A stretch of 64,000 bases of DNA from JBQTKD01 sp052389435 (GCA_052389435.1 JBQTIB010000022.1:1-64000); one strand, 5' to 3'. Numbered from the stretch's first letter, positions 8,222 through 17,307 are shown. The notes: generated by a model not told the origin, from the sequence alone. Program-made: numbers and translations.

Positions 8222-9216
8222 CGGGCGTGACTTTCCAGGAGGAAGAAGTTCTCTCTTCGGAGGCGGGCGATGACCACGACCGCGGCCAGCAGCGAGCCGT
8301 AGAGGACCACGGACACGACCCCGCCCGACACCTCGCCGAAGAAGCCGACCTGCAGGGCCGTCTCGGTGACGCCGAAGAGCAGGGCGCCGACGAAGGCCAG
8401 CGGCAGCGAGCGCATCCCGCCGACCACGGCGATGGCCAGGCCGTTGAGGAAGAGCACGAGCATGTCCGCGGGGTTGGGCCCCGCGGTGACCGCGATCAGT
8501 ACGCCGGCGAGTGCGGCGATGGCCCCGGACAGGCCGTAGACCAGGGTGCCGACGGCGCGCAGCTTGACGCCGCACCAGACCCCGGCCTCCTGGTCGTCGG
8601 CCAGGGCTCGGATGACCAGGCCGGTGTGCGTGCGGGTCAGGAAGGCCGCGAGCACCGCGGAGAGCACCAGCACCGACAGGAAGGTGAAGATTTTGTGGTT
8701 GGTCATGAACAACGGCAGATCGTTGGTCATCGCCGTCGGCAGGATCTGGTGCACGCCCGTGCCGTAGGGGCTCGGCGGCACGACGTCGGGTTGCACGTTC
8801 AGCAGGCCGAAGACGCCGATCAGGCCCATCATGGCGCCGGCGGAGATGATCGTGAGCGTGAGCACGGCGAGCCCGGCGATCTTCCGCGACATCACGATCA
8901 TGCCGAACACCGCGCCCAGGATCGCGCCGCAGCCGAGGGTGAACAGCAGCGCGACCTGGTTGTTCCACTCGGGACGGTCGCCGAACTTCCACGGATCCTG
9001 ACCGCCGCCGTACTCGATCAGGTGACCGGGGAGCAGTTCGTCCTTGAGCGAGGCGAGCCAGTAGATCAAGGCCGCCGCAGCCGCGATTCCACCGTGGACG
9101 AAGGCGATCGTGCGCGAAATCCGATAGCTCAGAATGATCGAGATGGGCAGGAAGCCGTAGAGGCCGGCTTGAATGATGCCCGCAGCGAGCACGGTGAAGA
9201 AAAGCTCGAAGTGCAT
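8218..9216 (-). CDS. livH: LivH-type branched-chain amino-acid ABC permease
   Basis: 332 residues with about eight hydrophobic segments, the LivH motif YRISRTIAFVHGG near the N-terminus and ALADDQEAGVWCGV in the middle. It forms the channel with the LivM half of the fused protein. The start ATG 9216 has an excellent ribosome-binding site (GGAGG, 6 bases upstream), better than the TTG two codons earlier. First gene of the operon livH-livF-livMG. Confidence 0.92.
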   Translation of the reverse strand: MHFELFFTVLAAGIIQAGLYGFLPISIILSYRISRTIAFVHGGIAAAAALIYWLASLKDELLPGHLIEYGGGQDPWKFGDRPEWNNQVALLFTLGCGAILGAVFGMIVMSRKIAGLAVLTLTIISAGAMMGLIGVFGLLNVQPDVVPPSPYGTGVHQILPTAMTNDLPLFMTNHKIFTFLSVLVLSAVLAAFLTRTHTGLVIRALADDQEAGVWCGVKLRAVGTLVYGLSGAIAALAGVLIAVTAGPNPADMLVLFLNGLAIAVVGGMRSLPLAFVGALLFGVTETALQVGFFGEVSGGVVSVVLYGSLLAAVVVIARLRRENFFLLESHAR

Positions 9217-9280
9217 AACCAACCTCCGGGGCCGCGGTCACCCCTGGCGGAGCCGGGACGGGGGTGAACGCCGTATTGCA

Positions 9281-9310
9281 AGGATTGTCTCGCTCGTGTC
9301 TGCGTGTCAA
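9281..9310 (-). promoter_or_regulatory. Probable promoter of the liv-type operon
   Basis: On the minus strand, a perfect TTGACA (9310-9305) is followed after 18 bases by AATCCT (9286-9281), a weak -10. It sits 65-95 bases before the livH start, in the region shared with the divergent HxlR regulator gene. Confidence 0.45.
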
Positions 9311-9406
9311 TCTTTGATCCAGCATGGACCGCGCGACACCAGATGCTCGATTGTCGTCTTCGGTGCATAGGGCCCGATCGGCGGGGCGTCGACCCGGATT
9401 GGCGGT

Positions 9407-9943
9407 GTGAGCTTGGACACCTACGCGGGTGCGGAAGCGCTGCCGCCGGCGGCCACGCCGGAGTGCCGGGAGATCGACCTCGCCAACGGATCGCTGCGTC
9501 GCGCGGCCGAGATCGTCGGCGACAAGTGGGTGATGATGATCGTGCGCGACGCGATGATCGGCGTGACTCGCTTCGACGAGTTGCGCACCCGCCTCGGCTG
9601 CTCCGCGCCGGTGCTGTCCGACCGCCTGCGGCGCCTCGTGCGCGAGGACGTTCTCGTTCCGGTGCCCTACCAGGAGCCGGGCAAGCGCACCCGGTTCGAG
9701 TACCGCCTGACCCGCAAGGGTGCGGCCCTGTTCCAGGCGCTCGCGGCGATCATGCAGTGGGGCGAGGAGTACCTCGCCGGCGGGGAGGGCACCGCGTTCA
9801 GCGTGCGCCACCAGGGGTGCGGGTGCATCGCGAAGGTTGCGCCGTCCTGCGCGGTGAACGGCGCCGCCATCGCGGTGGGCGAGGTCTACCTCGCGCCGGG
9901 GTCGAACGCGCGATTCCTGCCCGAGCAGGGGTCGCTCGGCTGA
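9407..9943 (+). CDS. HxlR-family transcriptional regulator
   Basis: 178 residues from GTG 9407. A MarR-like winged helix (about 28-120) shows the HxlR signature GDKWVMMIVRDAMIGVTRFDEL and LSDRLRRLVREDVLV, then YRLTRKGAALFQAL. HxlR proteins are dimeric repressors or activators that often sense reactive aldehydes or redox change. Here there are several cysteines (one at PECREI near the N-terminus, and GCGCIAKVAPSC in the C-terminal tail) that could sense redox or bind metal; that is inference. It is divergent from the liv-type operon, so it may control it. Confidence 0.88.
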   Translation: MSLDTYAGAEALPPAATPECREIDLANGSLRRAAEIVGDKWVMMIVRDAMIGVTRFDELRTRLGCSAPVLSDRLRRLVREDVLVPVPYQEPGKRTRFEYRLTRKGAALFQALAAIMQWGEEYLAGGEGTAFSVRHQGCGCIAKVAPSCAVNGAAIAVGEVYLAPGSNARFLPEQGSLG

Positions 9944-9965
9944 TCCCGCCTCGGCTGAGGCGGGG

Positions 9966-11153
9966 TCAGATCACAACGCCGTCGAGGCGAATCGTGCGCA
10001 GGAGCAGGCGGGCGGCGTCGGCGCCGGCCTCCTCGGCGACGTTCAGTGCGGTCGGCACGTCCAGGTCGTCGAGCAGGGCGCGCACGACCTCGTCCGGCGC
10101 CGCGGAGGTCGCCGACGGACGGCCCGCGGCGGAGTAGAGGCGATCGAGGCGTTCTTCGGCGGCCACGAGATCAGCGGGTTCGAACTCCCACGGGTCGGCC
10201 CAGCGTCGGTCCAGCACGAGCAGGCGGACGGCCGCGGCGCGGTGCTCGCGGAGCACGTCGCTGACCAGCACGAGGTTGCCGGTGGACTTGGCCATTTTGG
10301 CGCCGTTGATCCCGACGGTGCCAACGGCCAGGCGCCCTCGTGCGAGGTGGGTGATCCGCGAGGCGGCCTCGCCGAGGGCCAACTGGTAGGCGTGGTGCGG
10401 GTACACCAGATCGGCGCCGCCGGCGAGCACGTCGAAGCCGGGACCGAGGTGGGCGTGCGCCATCGCCGCGCACTCCGCGTGCCAGCCGGGACGGCCCCAC
10501 CCCCACGGGCTCGGCCACGCCGGATGCCGCTCGTCCGAGGGGCGCCAGACGGGAATGTCGAACGGGTCCTCGCGCAGCGGATCGTCGGGGTCGTCGCCGT
10601 ACTCGCGGGACAGCCGCAGGGCGTCGTCGCGGGAGACGCCGAACTCGTCGGGAACCGCGCTTCCGCGGAAGAAAACGTGGCCCTCGCGAACGTAGGCCTT
10701 CTTGTAGGCCAGCAGCGCCGAGGCGAGCGCGACGACGTGCGCGACGTGGTGGCGAGCGCGCGGCTCGTGGTCCGGGCGGCGCACCTGCAGGGCGGTCATG
10801 TCCTGCTCGAAGAGGTACTCCTGGCTGAGCGCGAACTCGTCGTAGTGGCGCCCCCGCGCCGCCGCGGCCTTGGTGAGCACGTCGTCGACGTCGGGCACGT
10901 TGCGGCAGGTCCCCACGTCCACGCCGGTCAGGCGCATGGCGATCGCGCAGACGTCGGCCCACAGGAACGTGGCCGCGTGACCGAGATGGGTGACGTCGTA
11001 GGGCGTGATGCCGCAGACGTAGATGCGCCCGGGCGAGAGCAGCGGCAGCCGCACCCCGCCGAGCAGCAGCTGCCGGTGGCCCGTGGGCGCGGCGCCGTGC
11101 ACCCGGCCGTCGAGCCCGACCACACCCGAACCCAAATTCGCGATCCCCGACAC
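9966..11153 (-). CDS. mshC: Mycothiol ligase: L-cysteine:1D-myo-inosityl 2-amino-2-deoxy-alpha-D-glucopyranoside ligase
   Basis: About 395 residues. MshC joins cysteine to GlcN-Ins in mycothiol synthesis, the actinobacterial thiol buffer. It is a class I cysteinyl-tRNA-synthetase relative. Visible are YVCGITPYDVTHLGHAATFL (zinc Cys and HIGH-like motif), GWHAECAAMAHAHLG and VYPHHAYQ (further zinc ligands), and KMAKSTGN (KMSKS-like loop). The N-terminus is ill-defined; GTG 11153 is chosen, while GTG 11123 and GTG 11102 are alternatives with no stronger ribosome-binding site. The gene converges on the HxlR regulator and is divergent from def. Confidence 0.9.
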   Translation of the reverse strand: MSGIANLGSGVVGLDGRVHGAAPTGHRQLLLGGVRLPLLSPGRIYVCGITPYDVTHLGHAATFLWADVCAIAMRLTGVDVGTCRNVPDVDDVLTKAAAARGRHYDEFALSQEYLFEQDMTALQVRRPDHEPRARHHVAHVVALASALLAYKKAYVREGHVFFRGSAVPDEFGVSRDDALRLSREYGDDPDDPLREDPFDIPVWRPSDERHPAWPSPWGWGRPGWHAECAAMAHAHLGPGFDVLAGGADLVYPHHAYQLALGEAASRITHLARGRLAVGTVGINGAKMAKSTGNLVLVSDVLREHRAAAVRLLVLDRRWADPWEFEPADLVAAEERLDRLYSAAGRPSATSAAPDEVVRALLDDLDVPTALNVAEEAGADAARLLLRTIRLDGVVI

Positions 11154-11291
11154 GCTCCCATCATGACAGTCGGCGCGCCCCGCGCCCCGACGTCCCCCCA
11201 TCCCCCGGCGAACGACGTCGGCGGTTGCTCGCCGCCCGTCGCCCGTCGTTACGATCTGTGGCGCCCACCCCCGGGCCACGAGGAGGCGAGA

Positions 11292-11837
11292 GTGACCGCG
11301 GAGCGCGACGGCGGCGGGATGGCCACGGGCGGGAAGGCCCGGCCGATCACGCACTACGGCGACCCCGTCCTGCACCGGCCCTGCGAGACCGTGCCCGCCG
11401 ACTACCCGGAGCTCAAGGCGCTCGTCGCCGACATGTTCGCCAGCATGTACGCCGCCGACGGAGTGGGCCTGGCCGCCAACCAGATCGGCGTGGGCCTGCG
11501 AGTCTTCGTCGTCGACTGCCCGGACGGCGAGGAGAAGGACGTCGTGGCCGTCGTGGTCAACCCGGAGTTGCACCTGCCCGCCGAGCGCGAACTGCACGAG
11601 GCGACCGAGGGCTGTCTGTCCGTACCCGGCGCGCACAGCGTGCTCGCCCGCTGCAAGGACGCCCGCGTCACCGGGACCGGGCTCGACGGCGAACCCGTGG
11701 AAATCGTCGGCAGCGGCCTGCTCGCACGCTGCCTGCAGCACGAGTACGACCACCTCGCGGGCACCGTCTACGTCGATCGGCTCGGCCGGCGCGCCCGCAA
11801 GCAGGCCCTCGCCGAGGCCAACTTCGATCGCGAGTAG
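11292..11837 (+). CDS. def: Peptide deformylase
   Basis: 181 residues. Removes the formyl group from the N-terminal methionine of new proteins, a metal-dependent reaction at the ribosome exit. All three metal/catalytic motifs are present: GVGLAANQIG (motif 1), EGCLSVPG (motif 2, metal Cys) and QHEYDHLAG (motif 3, HExxH variant). GTG 11292 is chosen because GAGGAGG lies just upstream. Many actinobacteria carry more than one deformylase. Confidence 0.94.
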   Translation: MTAERDGGGMATGGKARPITHYGDPVLHRPCETVPADYPELKALVADMFASMYAADGVGLAANQIGVGLRVFVVDCPDGEEKDVVAVVVNPELHLPAERELHEATEGCLSVPGAHSVLARCKDARVTGTGLDGEPVEIVGSGLLARCLQHEYDHLAGTVYVDRLGRRARKQALAEANFDRE

Positions 11838-11912
11838 TCCGGCGAGTCGGTAGGCACGTGGTGGCGCGACGCACAGGAGCGGCACAGCCGGCCGACAGAG
11901 ATCCGGGCCAGA

Positions 11913-12665
11913 ATGGATCTCATGGCGGGTGAATCGGACGCGGCGACTCGGTCTCAGCTCAAGCGTGCCGACGGCAGCGCGGTGCGCGTGCTCGTCGTCG
12001 ACGACGAACCGAGCCTGACCGACCTGCTGTCGATGGCGCTGCGCTACGAGGGCTGGGAGATCAGGACCGCCGCCGACGGCGCAACGGCCCTGAAGGCCGC
12101 TCGGGAGTTCCGGCCGGACGCCGTCGTGCTCGACATCATGCTTCCGGACATCGACGGGCTCGAGCTGCTGCGCAAGCTGCGCGCCGACACCCCCGACATC
12201 CCGGTGCTGTTCCTGACCGCCAAGAACGACGTCGCCGACCGCATCGCCGGTCTCACCGCCGGCGGCGACGACTACGTGACCAAGCCGTTCAGCCTCGAAG
12301 AGGTCGTCGCCCGCCTGCGCGGACTGGTGAGGCGCACCAAGGTGGCGGCCGGGCCCGCCGAGGCGACCCTCGTCGTCGGGGACCTGACCCTCGACGAGGA
12401 CAGCCACGAAGTCCGCCGCGGCGGGGTGGAGATCTCGCTGACCGCCACCGAGTACGAACTGCTGCGCTATCTCATGCGCAACCCGCGCCGGGTGCTGTCC
12501 AAGGCGCAGATCCTGGACCGGGTGTGGAACTACGACTTCGGCGGTCAGGCGAACGTCGTCGAGCTCTACATCTCCTACCTCCGCAAGAAGATCGACGCGG
12601 GGCGCGAGCCGATGATCCACACGCTGCGCGGCGCGGGCTACCTCATCAAGCCCGCAGAGAAGTGA
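11913..12665 (+). CDS. OmpR-family two-component response regulator
   Basis: 250 residues. A complete receiver domain (about 24-140) has the acidic pair VVDDE, phospho-acceptor Asp74 (VVLDIMLPDIDG), switch Thr in LFLTAKN and Lys in YVTKPF. It is followed by an OmpR winged helix (about 155-248). It is coupled by a GTGA overlap to the sensor kinase gene behind it, so the two form a cognate pair. It resembles the TcrA/MprA/TrcR type of actinobacterial regulators, but the signal is unknown. A second ATG at 11922 is possible. Confidence 0.93.
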   Translation: MDLMAGESDAATRSQLKRADGSAVRVLVVDDEPSLTDLLSMALRYEGWEIRTAADGATALKAAREFRPDAVVLDIMLPDIDGLELLRKLRADTPDIPVLFLTAKNDVADRIAGLTAGGDDYVTKPFSLEEVVARLRGLVRRTKVAAGPAEATLVVGDLTLDEDSHEVRRGGVEISLTATEYELLRYLMRNPRRVLSKAQILDRVWNYDFGGQANVVELYISYLRKKIDAGREPMIHTLRGAGYLIKPAEK

Positions 12666-14275
12666 CGCATCCGCCCTCCTCGGCCGAGGCGGAGGCGGAG
12701 GCGGAGGCGGTGGCGGTGGCGGCGGCCCACGCACTGTCGGCGCCGGAACCCCCGTCGCTGCGCGAACAGGCGCAGGAGAAGTGGCATCGCTGGGGCCCGC
12801 CGAGTTGGACCCTGCGCTCCCGCCTCGTCGCCGCGCTGCTCGTGGTCATGGCCGCGATCAGCCTCGTCATCGGCGTCGTCAGCGTCATCGCCCTGCGCAG
12901 CTACCTGCTGGGTCAACTCGACGAGCAGGTCGTGGCGGCCTCCGATCGCACCTCCCGCGGTTTCGGCAACCCGCGCTGCGCGGACCTGGCCTCCTTCTTC
13001 GGTCCGGCCACCGTCGAGGGCACCGTGATCGCCTGCGTTCGCGACGGGCGTCTGCTGAGCGTTCCGGGGGTGTTCAGCCGATCGGGGGAGACGGGGCCGA
13101 TCGCCGCGAACACCGGCGTGCTCGGCACCGTTCCGGCCATCGAGGCGAACTCCAACGGCCGGTTCGCCAAGGACGCGGAGCAGAAGACCTACACCCGCGA
13201 CCTCGGCGGCAACCTGGGCGAGTACCGCCTACAGGCGCGAACCGTGGACGACGGGTCGGTGGTCGTCACCGGCCTTCCGATCAAGAACGTGTCCGACACG
13301 GTGTTCCGTCTCGCGTTGATCGTCACCGCGGTCTCGGTGCTCGGCCTGGTGCTCGCGGCGCTGGCGGCCGCGGCGATCGTCCGGCTGACGCTGCGTCCGC
13401 TGCGGCGCGTGGCCTCGACGGCTCGTCAGGTCTCGACCATGGAACTCGGCAGCGGCGAGGTCGACCTCGCGGTGCGGGTGCCGGACGACTACACCGACCC
13501 GCGCACCGAGGTCGGCCAGGTCGGCGCGGCGATCAACGCGATGCTCGGTCACGTCGACGAGGCTCTGACGGCCCGTCACGCCAGTGAGACCCGGGTCCGC
13601 CGGTTCGTCGCCGACGCCTCGCACGAACTCCGTACCCCCCTGGCCGCGATCCGCGGCTACGCCGAACTCTCGCGCCGCAGCCAGTCCGACGTTCCCGAGG
13701 ACGTCGCCCACGCGCTGTCTCGCGTCGAGTCTCAGGCGGTGCGGATGACCGGGCTGGTCGAGGACCTGCTGCTGCTCGCGAGCCTGGACTCCGGCCGCCC
13801 GGTCGACCAGGAACTCGTCGACCTGTCCATGCTGCTGGTCGGCGCGGTGAGCGACGCCCACGCCGCAGGACCGACGCACACCTGGCGCCTGGATCTGCCC
13901 GACGAGCCGGTCGAGGTGATCGGCGAGGCCGCTCGTCTCACGCAGGTCGCGGTGAACCTGCTGGCCAACGCCCGCGCGCACACGCCGCCGGGCACGATCG
14001 TCCGGGCGAAGCTCGCGGTGCGCGGCGGGCAGGCGATCCTGACCGTGGCCGACAACGGACCGGGCATCCCCGCGGACCTGCTGCCGGAGGTGTTCGAGCG
14101 ATTCGCCCGCGGCGACTCCTCGCGCTCCCGTCACGCGGGCAGCACGGGCCTCGGCCTGTCGATCGTCTCCGCAGTGGTCGCCGCCCACCACGGGTCCGTC
14201 GCGGTTGCCAGCCGTCCGGGGTGGACCGAGTTCACCGTTCGCCTGCCGATCTTCGCCTCCGACACCGGCGACTGA
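12662..14275 (+). CDS. Membrane sensor histidine kinase
   Basis: 537 residues from GTG 12662, which overlaps the stop of the response-regulator gene. A low-complexity Ala/Glu/Val N-terminus (encoded by a GGAGGC-type repeat) comes first. Then a membrane segment (about 56-80), an extracellular sensor region (about 85-210), a second membrane segment (about 217-245), HAMP, the H-box VADASHELRTPLAAIRGYAEL with His321, and an ATPase domain with NLLANARAHTPPG (N box), ADNGPGIP (G1) and TGLGLSIV (G2). It should autophosphorylate and pass phosphate to Asp74 of its partner. The signal cannot be read from sequence. Confidence 0.93.
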   Translation: MTHPPSSAEAEAEAEAVAVAAAHALSAPEPPSLREQAQEKWHRWGPPSWTLRSRLVAALLVVMAAISLVIGVVSVIALRSYLLGQLDEQVVAASDRTSRGFGNPRCADLASFFGPATVEGTVIACVRDGRLLSVPGVFSRSGETGPIAANTGVLGTVPAIEANSNGRFAKDAEQKTYTRDLGGNLGEYRLQARTVDDGSVVVTGLPIKNVSDTVFRLALIVTAVSVLGLVLAALAAAAIVRLTLRPLRRVASTARQVSTMELGSGEVDLAVRVPDDYTDPRTEVGQVGAAINAMLGHVDEALTARHASETRVRRFVADASHELRTPLAAIRGYAELSRRSQSDVPEDVAHALSRVESQAVRMTGLVEDLLLLASLDSGRPVDQELVDLSMLLVGAVSDAHAAGPTHTWRLDLPDEPVEVIGEAARLTQVAVNLLANARAHTPPGTIVRAKLAVRGGQAILTVADNGPGIPADLLPEVFERFARGDSSRSRHAGSTGLGLSIVSAVVAAHHGSVAVASRPGWTEFTVRLPIFASDTGD

Positions 14276-14649
14276 TCCCCCGTCGGGGTTCGCGCAGAAC
14301 TCACACGGATGCGTCCAAAAGAGGGATCCGCGGCGTGTGTTCCGCATCGTCGTCGTCGTGCACGGCGCCGCCGGTGCCTGGTCGGTATGGGCGACCTGCG
14401 CCGTAATGCCCGATTTCCGGCGCTGCTGCGATGCCCCGATCCGCACCTCTGGCGGGCAATTGTCCGTTTCGTTCCGGGCGTGAGTTCCGCGCCGGGTGCG
14501 ATGGGTGCCCACTGGTGGGCGACTGGTGATCCATCCACACTGACGAACGCATTCCTCCGGGACTTCGAGATCTCTCGAAGCGAACGCGGGAGTGGTGAAG
14601 CAGGGGTTGGCTCGCTCGCCCATCTGGGGCGACCGCGAAGGGGGCTTTG
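14276..14649. other. 374-base intergenic region upstream of the DesR-like regulator
   Basis: No credible gene. It holds a short GC dyad just after the kinase stop (CCCC-GTC-GGGG), a dyad GCCCAC-TG-GTGGGC at 14507-14520, and a longer dyad at 14563-14580 listed separately. The rest shows nothing I recognise. Confidence 0.6.
14563..14580. promoter_or_regulatory. Possible operator dyad CTTCGAG-N4-CTCGAAG
   Basis: Perfect 7-base arms (14563-14569, 14574-14580) around ATCT, 70 bases before the GTG of a NarL/DesR-like regulator. Symmetric sites of this size suit dimeric regulators, so autoregulation is possible; unproven. Confidence 0.3.
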
Positions 14650-15408
14650 GTGGACGGAACGAACTCTCGAACGCTGCCCGGTGTGCCGCCGGCGCGTTCC
14701 GCGGCTCCCGCGGCCATGCCGCGCCCGCTGCAGGCACCGGGCCGCACGCCGGACGAAGGCGTCGTCGTCGGGCTGCGTCAGCCCGAGAACCGCCCGGTCA
14801 ACACGGTGCGTGTCGTGCTGGCGGAGAACCTCGCGCTGTACGGCGGCGCGCTGGTCGCGCTGCTCTCCTACGAGCGCGACATCCAGGTCGTCGCGTCGCT
14901 GCGGACGGACGCCGACGTCGTCGGTGCGGTTCAGCGGACGCGGGCCGACGTGGCCATCGTCGACGTCGACGCGATCGGCCGGGACGGGTACGCCGTCTCG
15001 CGCGAACTGCACAGCGTCGCGCCGCGGTGCAAGGTGCTCGTCCTGACCTCGGGCGTCACCCCGGGCGCGCTGCGTCGCGCCCTCGAGGCCCACGCGCAGG
15101 GCCTCATCGACAAGGACGCTCCGGCCTCGTGGCTGGCCGAGAGCATCCGCCGGGTCGCGAACGGCGAACGGGTCGTCGACCCGAAATTGGCCATCGCCGC
15201 CCTGGAGTCCGACGGGCACACGCTCACCGAGCGCGAACTCGAGGTGCTGCGCCGGGCCGCCGAGGGCGAGTCGGTGCGCGAGATCGCCTCCAAGCTCTGC
15301 CTGTCCGACGGCACCGTGCGCAACTACCTGTCGAAGATCATCGGCAAGCTCGGCGCGCGCAACCGCATCGACGCCATCCGCATCGTGCGCGACAGCGGCT
15401 GGCTGTAG
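14650..15408 (+). CDS. Orphan NarL/LuxR-family response regulator (DesR-like)
   Basis: 252 residues. An unconserved N-terminal extension (1-50) precedes a receiver (about 52-165). In the receiver one acidic residue is Asn (LAEN), while the phospho-acceptor Asp (IVDVDAIGRDG), Thr (VLTSG) and Lys (LIDKDAP) are kept. A LuxR helix-turn-helix follows (about 190-250, LTERELEVLRRAAEGESVRE, LSDGTVRNYLSKIIGKLGARNR). The order and wording match regulators paired with DesK-type kinases, but no kinase is adjacent. GTG 14650 follows AAGGGGG. A GTG near 14805 would remove the extension. Confidence 0.88.
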   Translation: MDGTNSRTLPGVPPARSAAPAAMPRPLQAPGRTPDEGVVVGLRQPENRPVNTVRVVLAENLALYGGALVALLSYERDIQVVASLRTDADVVGAVQRTRADVAIVDVDAIGRDGYAVSRELHSVAPRCKVLVLTSGVTPGALRRALEAHAQGLIDKDAPASWLAESIRRVANGERVVDPKLAIAALESDGHTLTERELEVLRRAAEGESVREIASKLCLSDGTVRNYLSKIIGKLGARNRIDAIRIVRDSGWL

Positions 15409-15412
15409 CTCG

Positions 15413-16348
15413 CTAGCGCGGAGCGAAGTGCTCCAGCAGAGTGAGCGCTCGGTTCATCGAGGCCTCGGGGTCGGCGTCGCGCACGCCGACCTCGGGGTCG
15501 AAGTTCAGGTCGAGGAACAGCTCGGTCAGCCCGGCCGCCGCATAGCGGTCGACGTCTTCGGCGATCTCCTCGAGCGTTCCGCACAGCGGGCGCCGGTCCG
15601 GACCCGAGGGCGCGTCGCGCAGCAGGGTCACCCCGCGGCTGACCCTGCGCAGGTCCGCGGGGTCGCGACCGGCCTGTTCCGCGTAGCGGTTCAACCGGCC
15701 GAGCACCTCGACGATCGTGGTCAGCGGCATGTTGCCGCCCAGATAGCCCGCGTACCGCGCGGCCCGGCGCAGTCCGGCGTCGGCGTACCCGCCGATGAGC
15801 AGCGGCGGGTGCGGGCGCTGGATCGGCGCGGGCAGCACCTGCGAGCGCGGCAGTTCCACGAACTCGCCGGAGAACTCGCACCCCTCGCCGCGCCACACCG
15901 CGACCATCGCCTCGAGGTACTCCTCGAAGCGAGCCCCGCGGCGGGCGAAGTCCACCCCGGCGGCGTCGAACTCGTCCTTGGACCAGCCGAGCGAAACCCC
16001 GACGTCGAGACGCCCGCCGCAGAGCACGTCGAGGGTCGCGAGCTGCTTGGCCAGCAGCACGGGTCGCATGATCGGCAGCATGATGCTGGCCGTGCCGATC
16101 CTGATCCGGCTGGTGAGGGCGGCCACGTAGGCCAGCGGCAGGATGGGGTCGAGCATCGAGCGGAACGGCTCGGGCCACGCGGCGCCGGGCGTCGCGTAGT
16201 AGTCGTTCTGCGGCTCGTCGGGATAGAGGACGCGCTGCGCGGTCCACAGCGAGGCCCAGCCGAGTTCCTCGGCGCGCACGGCGACCGTGGCCTGGTTCTG
16301 CGGAGTGGCCCAGCTCCCCGCGTAGGGCAGCGCGAATCCCAGCAGCAT
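15413..16348 (-). CDS. LLM-class (luciferase-like) oxidoreductase, probably F420-dependent
   Basis: 311 residues, full-length bacterial-luciferase-like TIM barrel (MLLGFALPYAGSW, RIRIGTASIMLPIMRPVLLAKQLATLDVL, GRLDVGVSLGWSKDEFDAAGVDF, PLLIGGYADAGLRRAARYADG-like region). In actinobacteria most such proteins use coenzyme F420 to oxidise or reduce small organic substrates; FMN use cannot be excluded. It begins 20 bases after the SGNH hydrolase gene stop, so the two probably form an operon. It converges on the DesR-like gene with a 4-base gap. Confidence 0.85.
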   Translation of the reverse strand: MLLGFALPYAGSWATPQNQATVAVRAEELGWASLWTAQRVLYPDEPQNDYYATPGAAWPEPFRSMLDPILPLAYVAALTSRIRIGTASIMLPIMRPVLLAKQLATLDVLCGGRLDVGVSLGWSKDEFDAAGVDFARRGARFEEYLEAMVAVWRGEGCEFSGEFVELPRSQVLPAPIQRPHPPLLIGGYADAGLRRAARYAGYLGGNMPLTTIVEVLGRLNRYAEQAGRDPADLRRVSRGVTLLRDAPSGPDRRPLCGTLEEIAEDVDRYAAAGLTELFLDLNFDPEVGVRDADPEASMNRALTLLEHFAPR

Positions 16349-16368
16349 GAAACGGCGCCGGGCCGGGG

Positions 16369-17307
16369 CTAGTGCCCGAGGGCGGCTAGGACCTCGCCGG
16401 CGATGGCGGACTGGCCGAGCGCGTTCGGGTGGAGGGCGGCCGCGGCGTTGTCCGGGACGAAGCCCTCGATCCACTTCACGCCGACCATTTCGCACGGGCC
16501 GTGCCCGATGGAGGGGGTGTAGGTGTCCACGTACCGTGCGCCGTGCGCCTCGGCCGCCCAGGCCAGCACCGAGTTCAGGCGCTGCTGGATGTCGCGCAGG
16601 TAGGCCACGTCGCCGTCGGCGAAGGGCACCTGCGGGAAACAGCCGATGCCGGCGTGGGGGGCGACGACGGGGTAGCCGACCACGAGAACCTGGGCGAGCG
16701 GCGCGCGCTGCTTGATGATCGTCAGCGCCGCGTCGAGACGAACGGCGACCTGGTCGATGCGCTGGACCAGCCAGTCGTTCTCGCCCGGCGACCAGGACTC
16801 GACGCAGCTCTCGACGGGCTGGTCCAGACCCCTGTTCGTCATCTTGTAGCAGCGCTGCATCAGGCCCGCGAGACCGATGTCGTTGCCGCCGAAGCTGAGG
16901 GAGACCAGGGTCGTGTCGACGGTGACGGCCTCGAGCTGGGGGTTGTTGCTGCCGCCGATGACCGACTGGGAGTCGAACAGGTTGTCCGTCGTCGCGCCGC
17001 CGCAGCTCCGGTCGACGAACTCGGCCACGCGCAGCGCCGAGGCGACCTGGCGGGGGTAGTTGTTCTGCGTCCGGTAGCACCCGACGGGCAGGCCGACCGG
17101 CATGCCGGTGAGCGGAGAGGAGGTGAAGGAGTCCCCGAGCGCGACGTACCGTCCGCCGGAGGTGGGGAACGCCCCCGAGGCTGCTGCCGGGCCGGACGCG
17201 ACGACGGGGGCGACAGCGAGCGCGATCGCGGCCATGGCGGCTGCGAGTCGGCCGGAGGCTGAGGCCACTCGATTCTCCCGGTGCGCGTCGGACGTGACTG
17301 CCATCAT
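16369..17307 (-). CDS. Secreted SGNH/GDSL hydrolase (lipase/esterase-like)
   Basis: 312 residues. A Sec-type signal peptide (hydrophobic LAAAMAAIALAVAPVVA, cleavage likely after AAASGA) directs export. Catalytic blocks are VALGDSFTSS (nucleophile Ser), SFGGNDIG (Gly and Asn of the oxyanion hole) and HPNALGQ (catalytic His). Six or more cysteines in the mature part suggest disulfides, as in the Streptomyces scabies esterase/Rv0518-like group. It would cleave esters of lipids or polysaccharides outside the cell. Two adjacent ATG codons (17307, 17304) are both possible. Confidence 0.88.
   Translation of the reverse strand: MMAVTSDAHRENRVASASGRLAAAMAAIALAVAPVVASGPAAASGAFPTSGGRYVALGDSFTSSPLTGMPVGLPVGCYRTQNNYPRQVASALRVAEFVDRSCGGATTDNLFDSQSVIGGSNNPQLEAVTVDTTLVSLSFGGNDIGLAGLMQRCYKMTNRGLDQPVESCVESWSPGENDWLVQRIDQVAVRLDAALTIIKQRAPLAQVLVVGYPVVAPHAGIGCFPQVPFADGDVAYLRDIQQRLNSVLAWAAEAHGARYVDTYTPSIGHGPCEMVGVKWIEGFVPDNAAAALHPNALGQSAIAGEVLAALGH

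Noticed and set aside
14205..14483. Small plus-strand gene after the sensor kinase
   Set aside because: Overlaps the kinase end, has no ribosome-binding site and shows no conserved wording.
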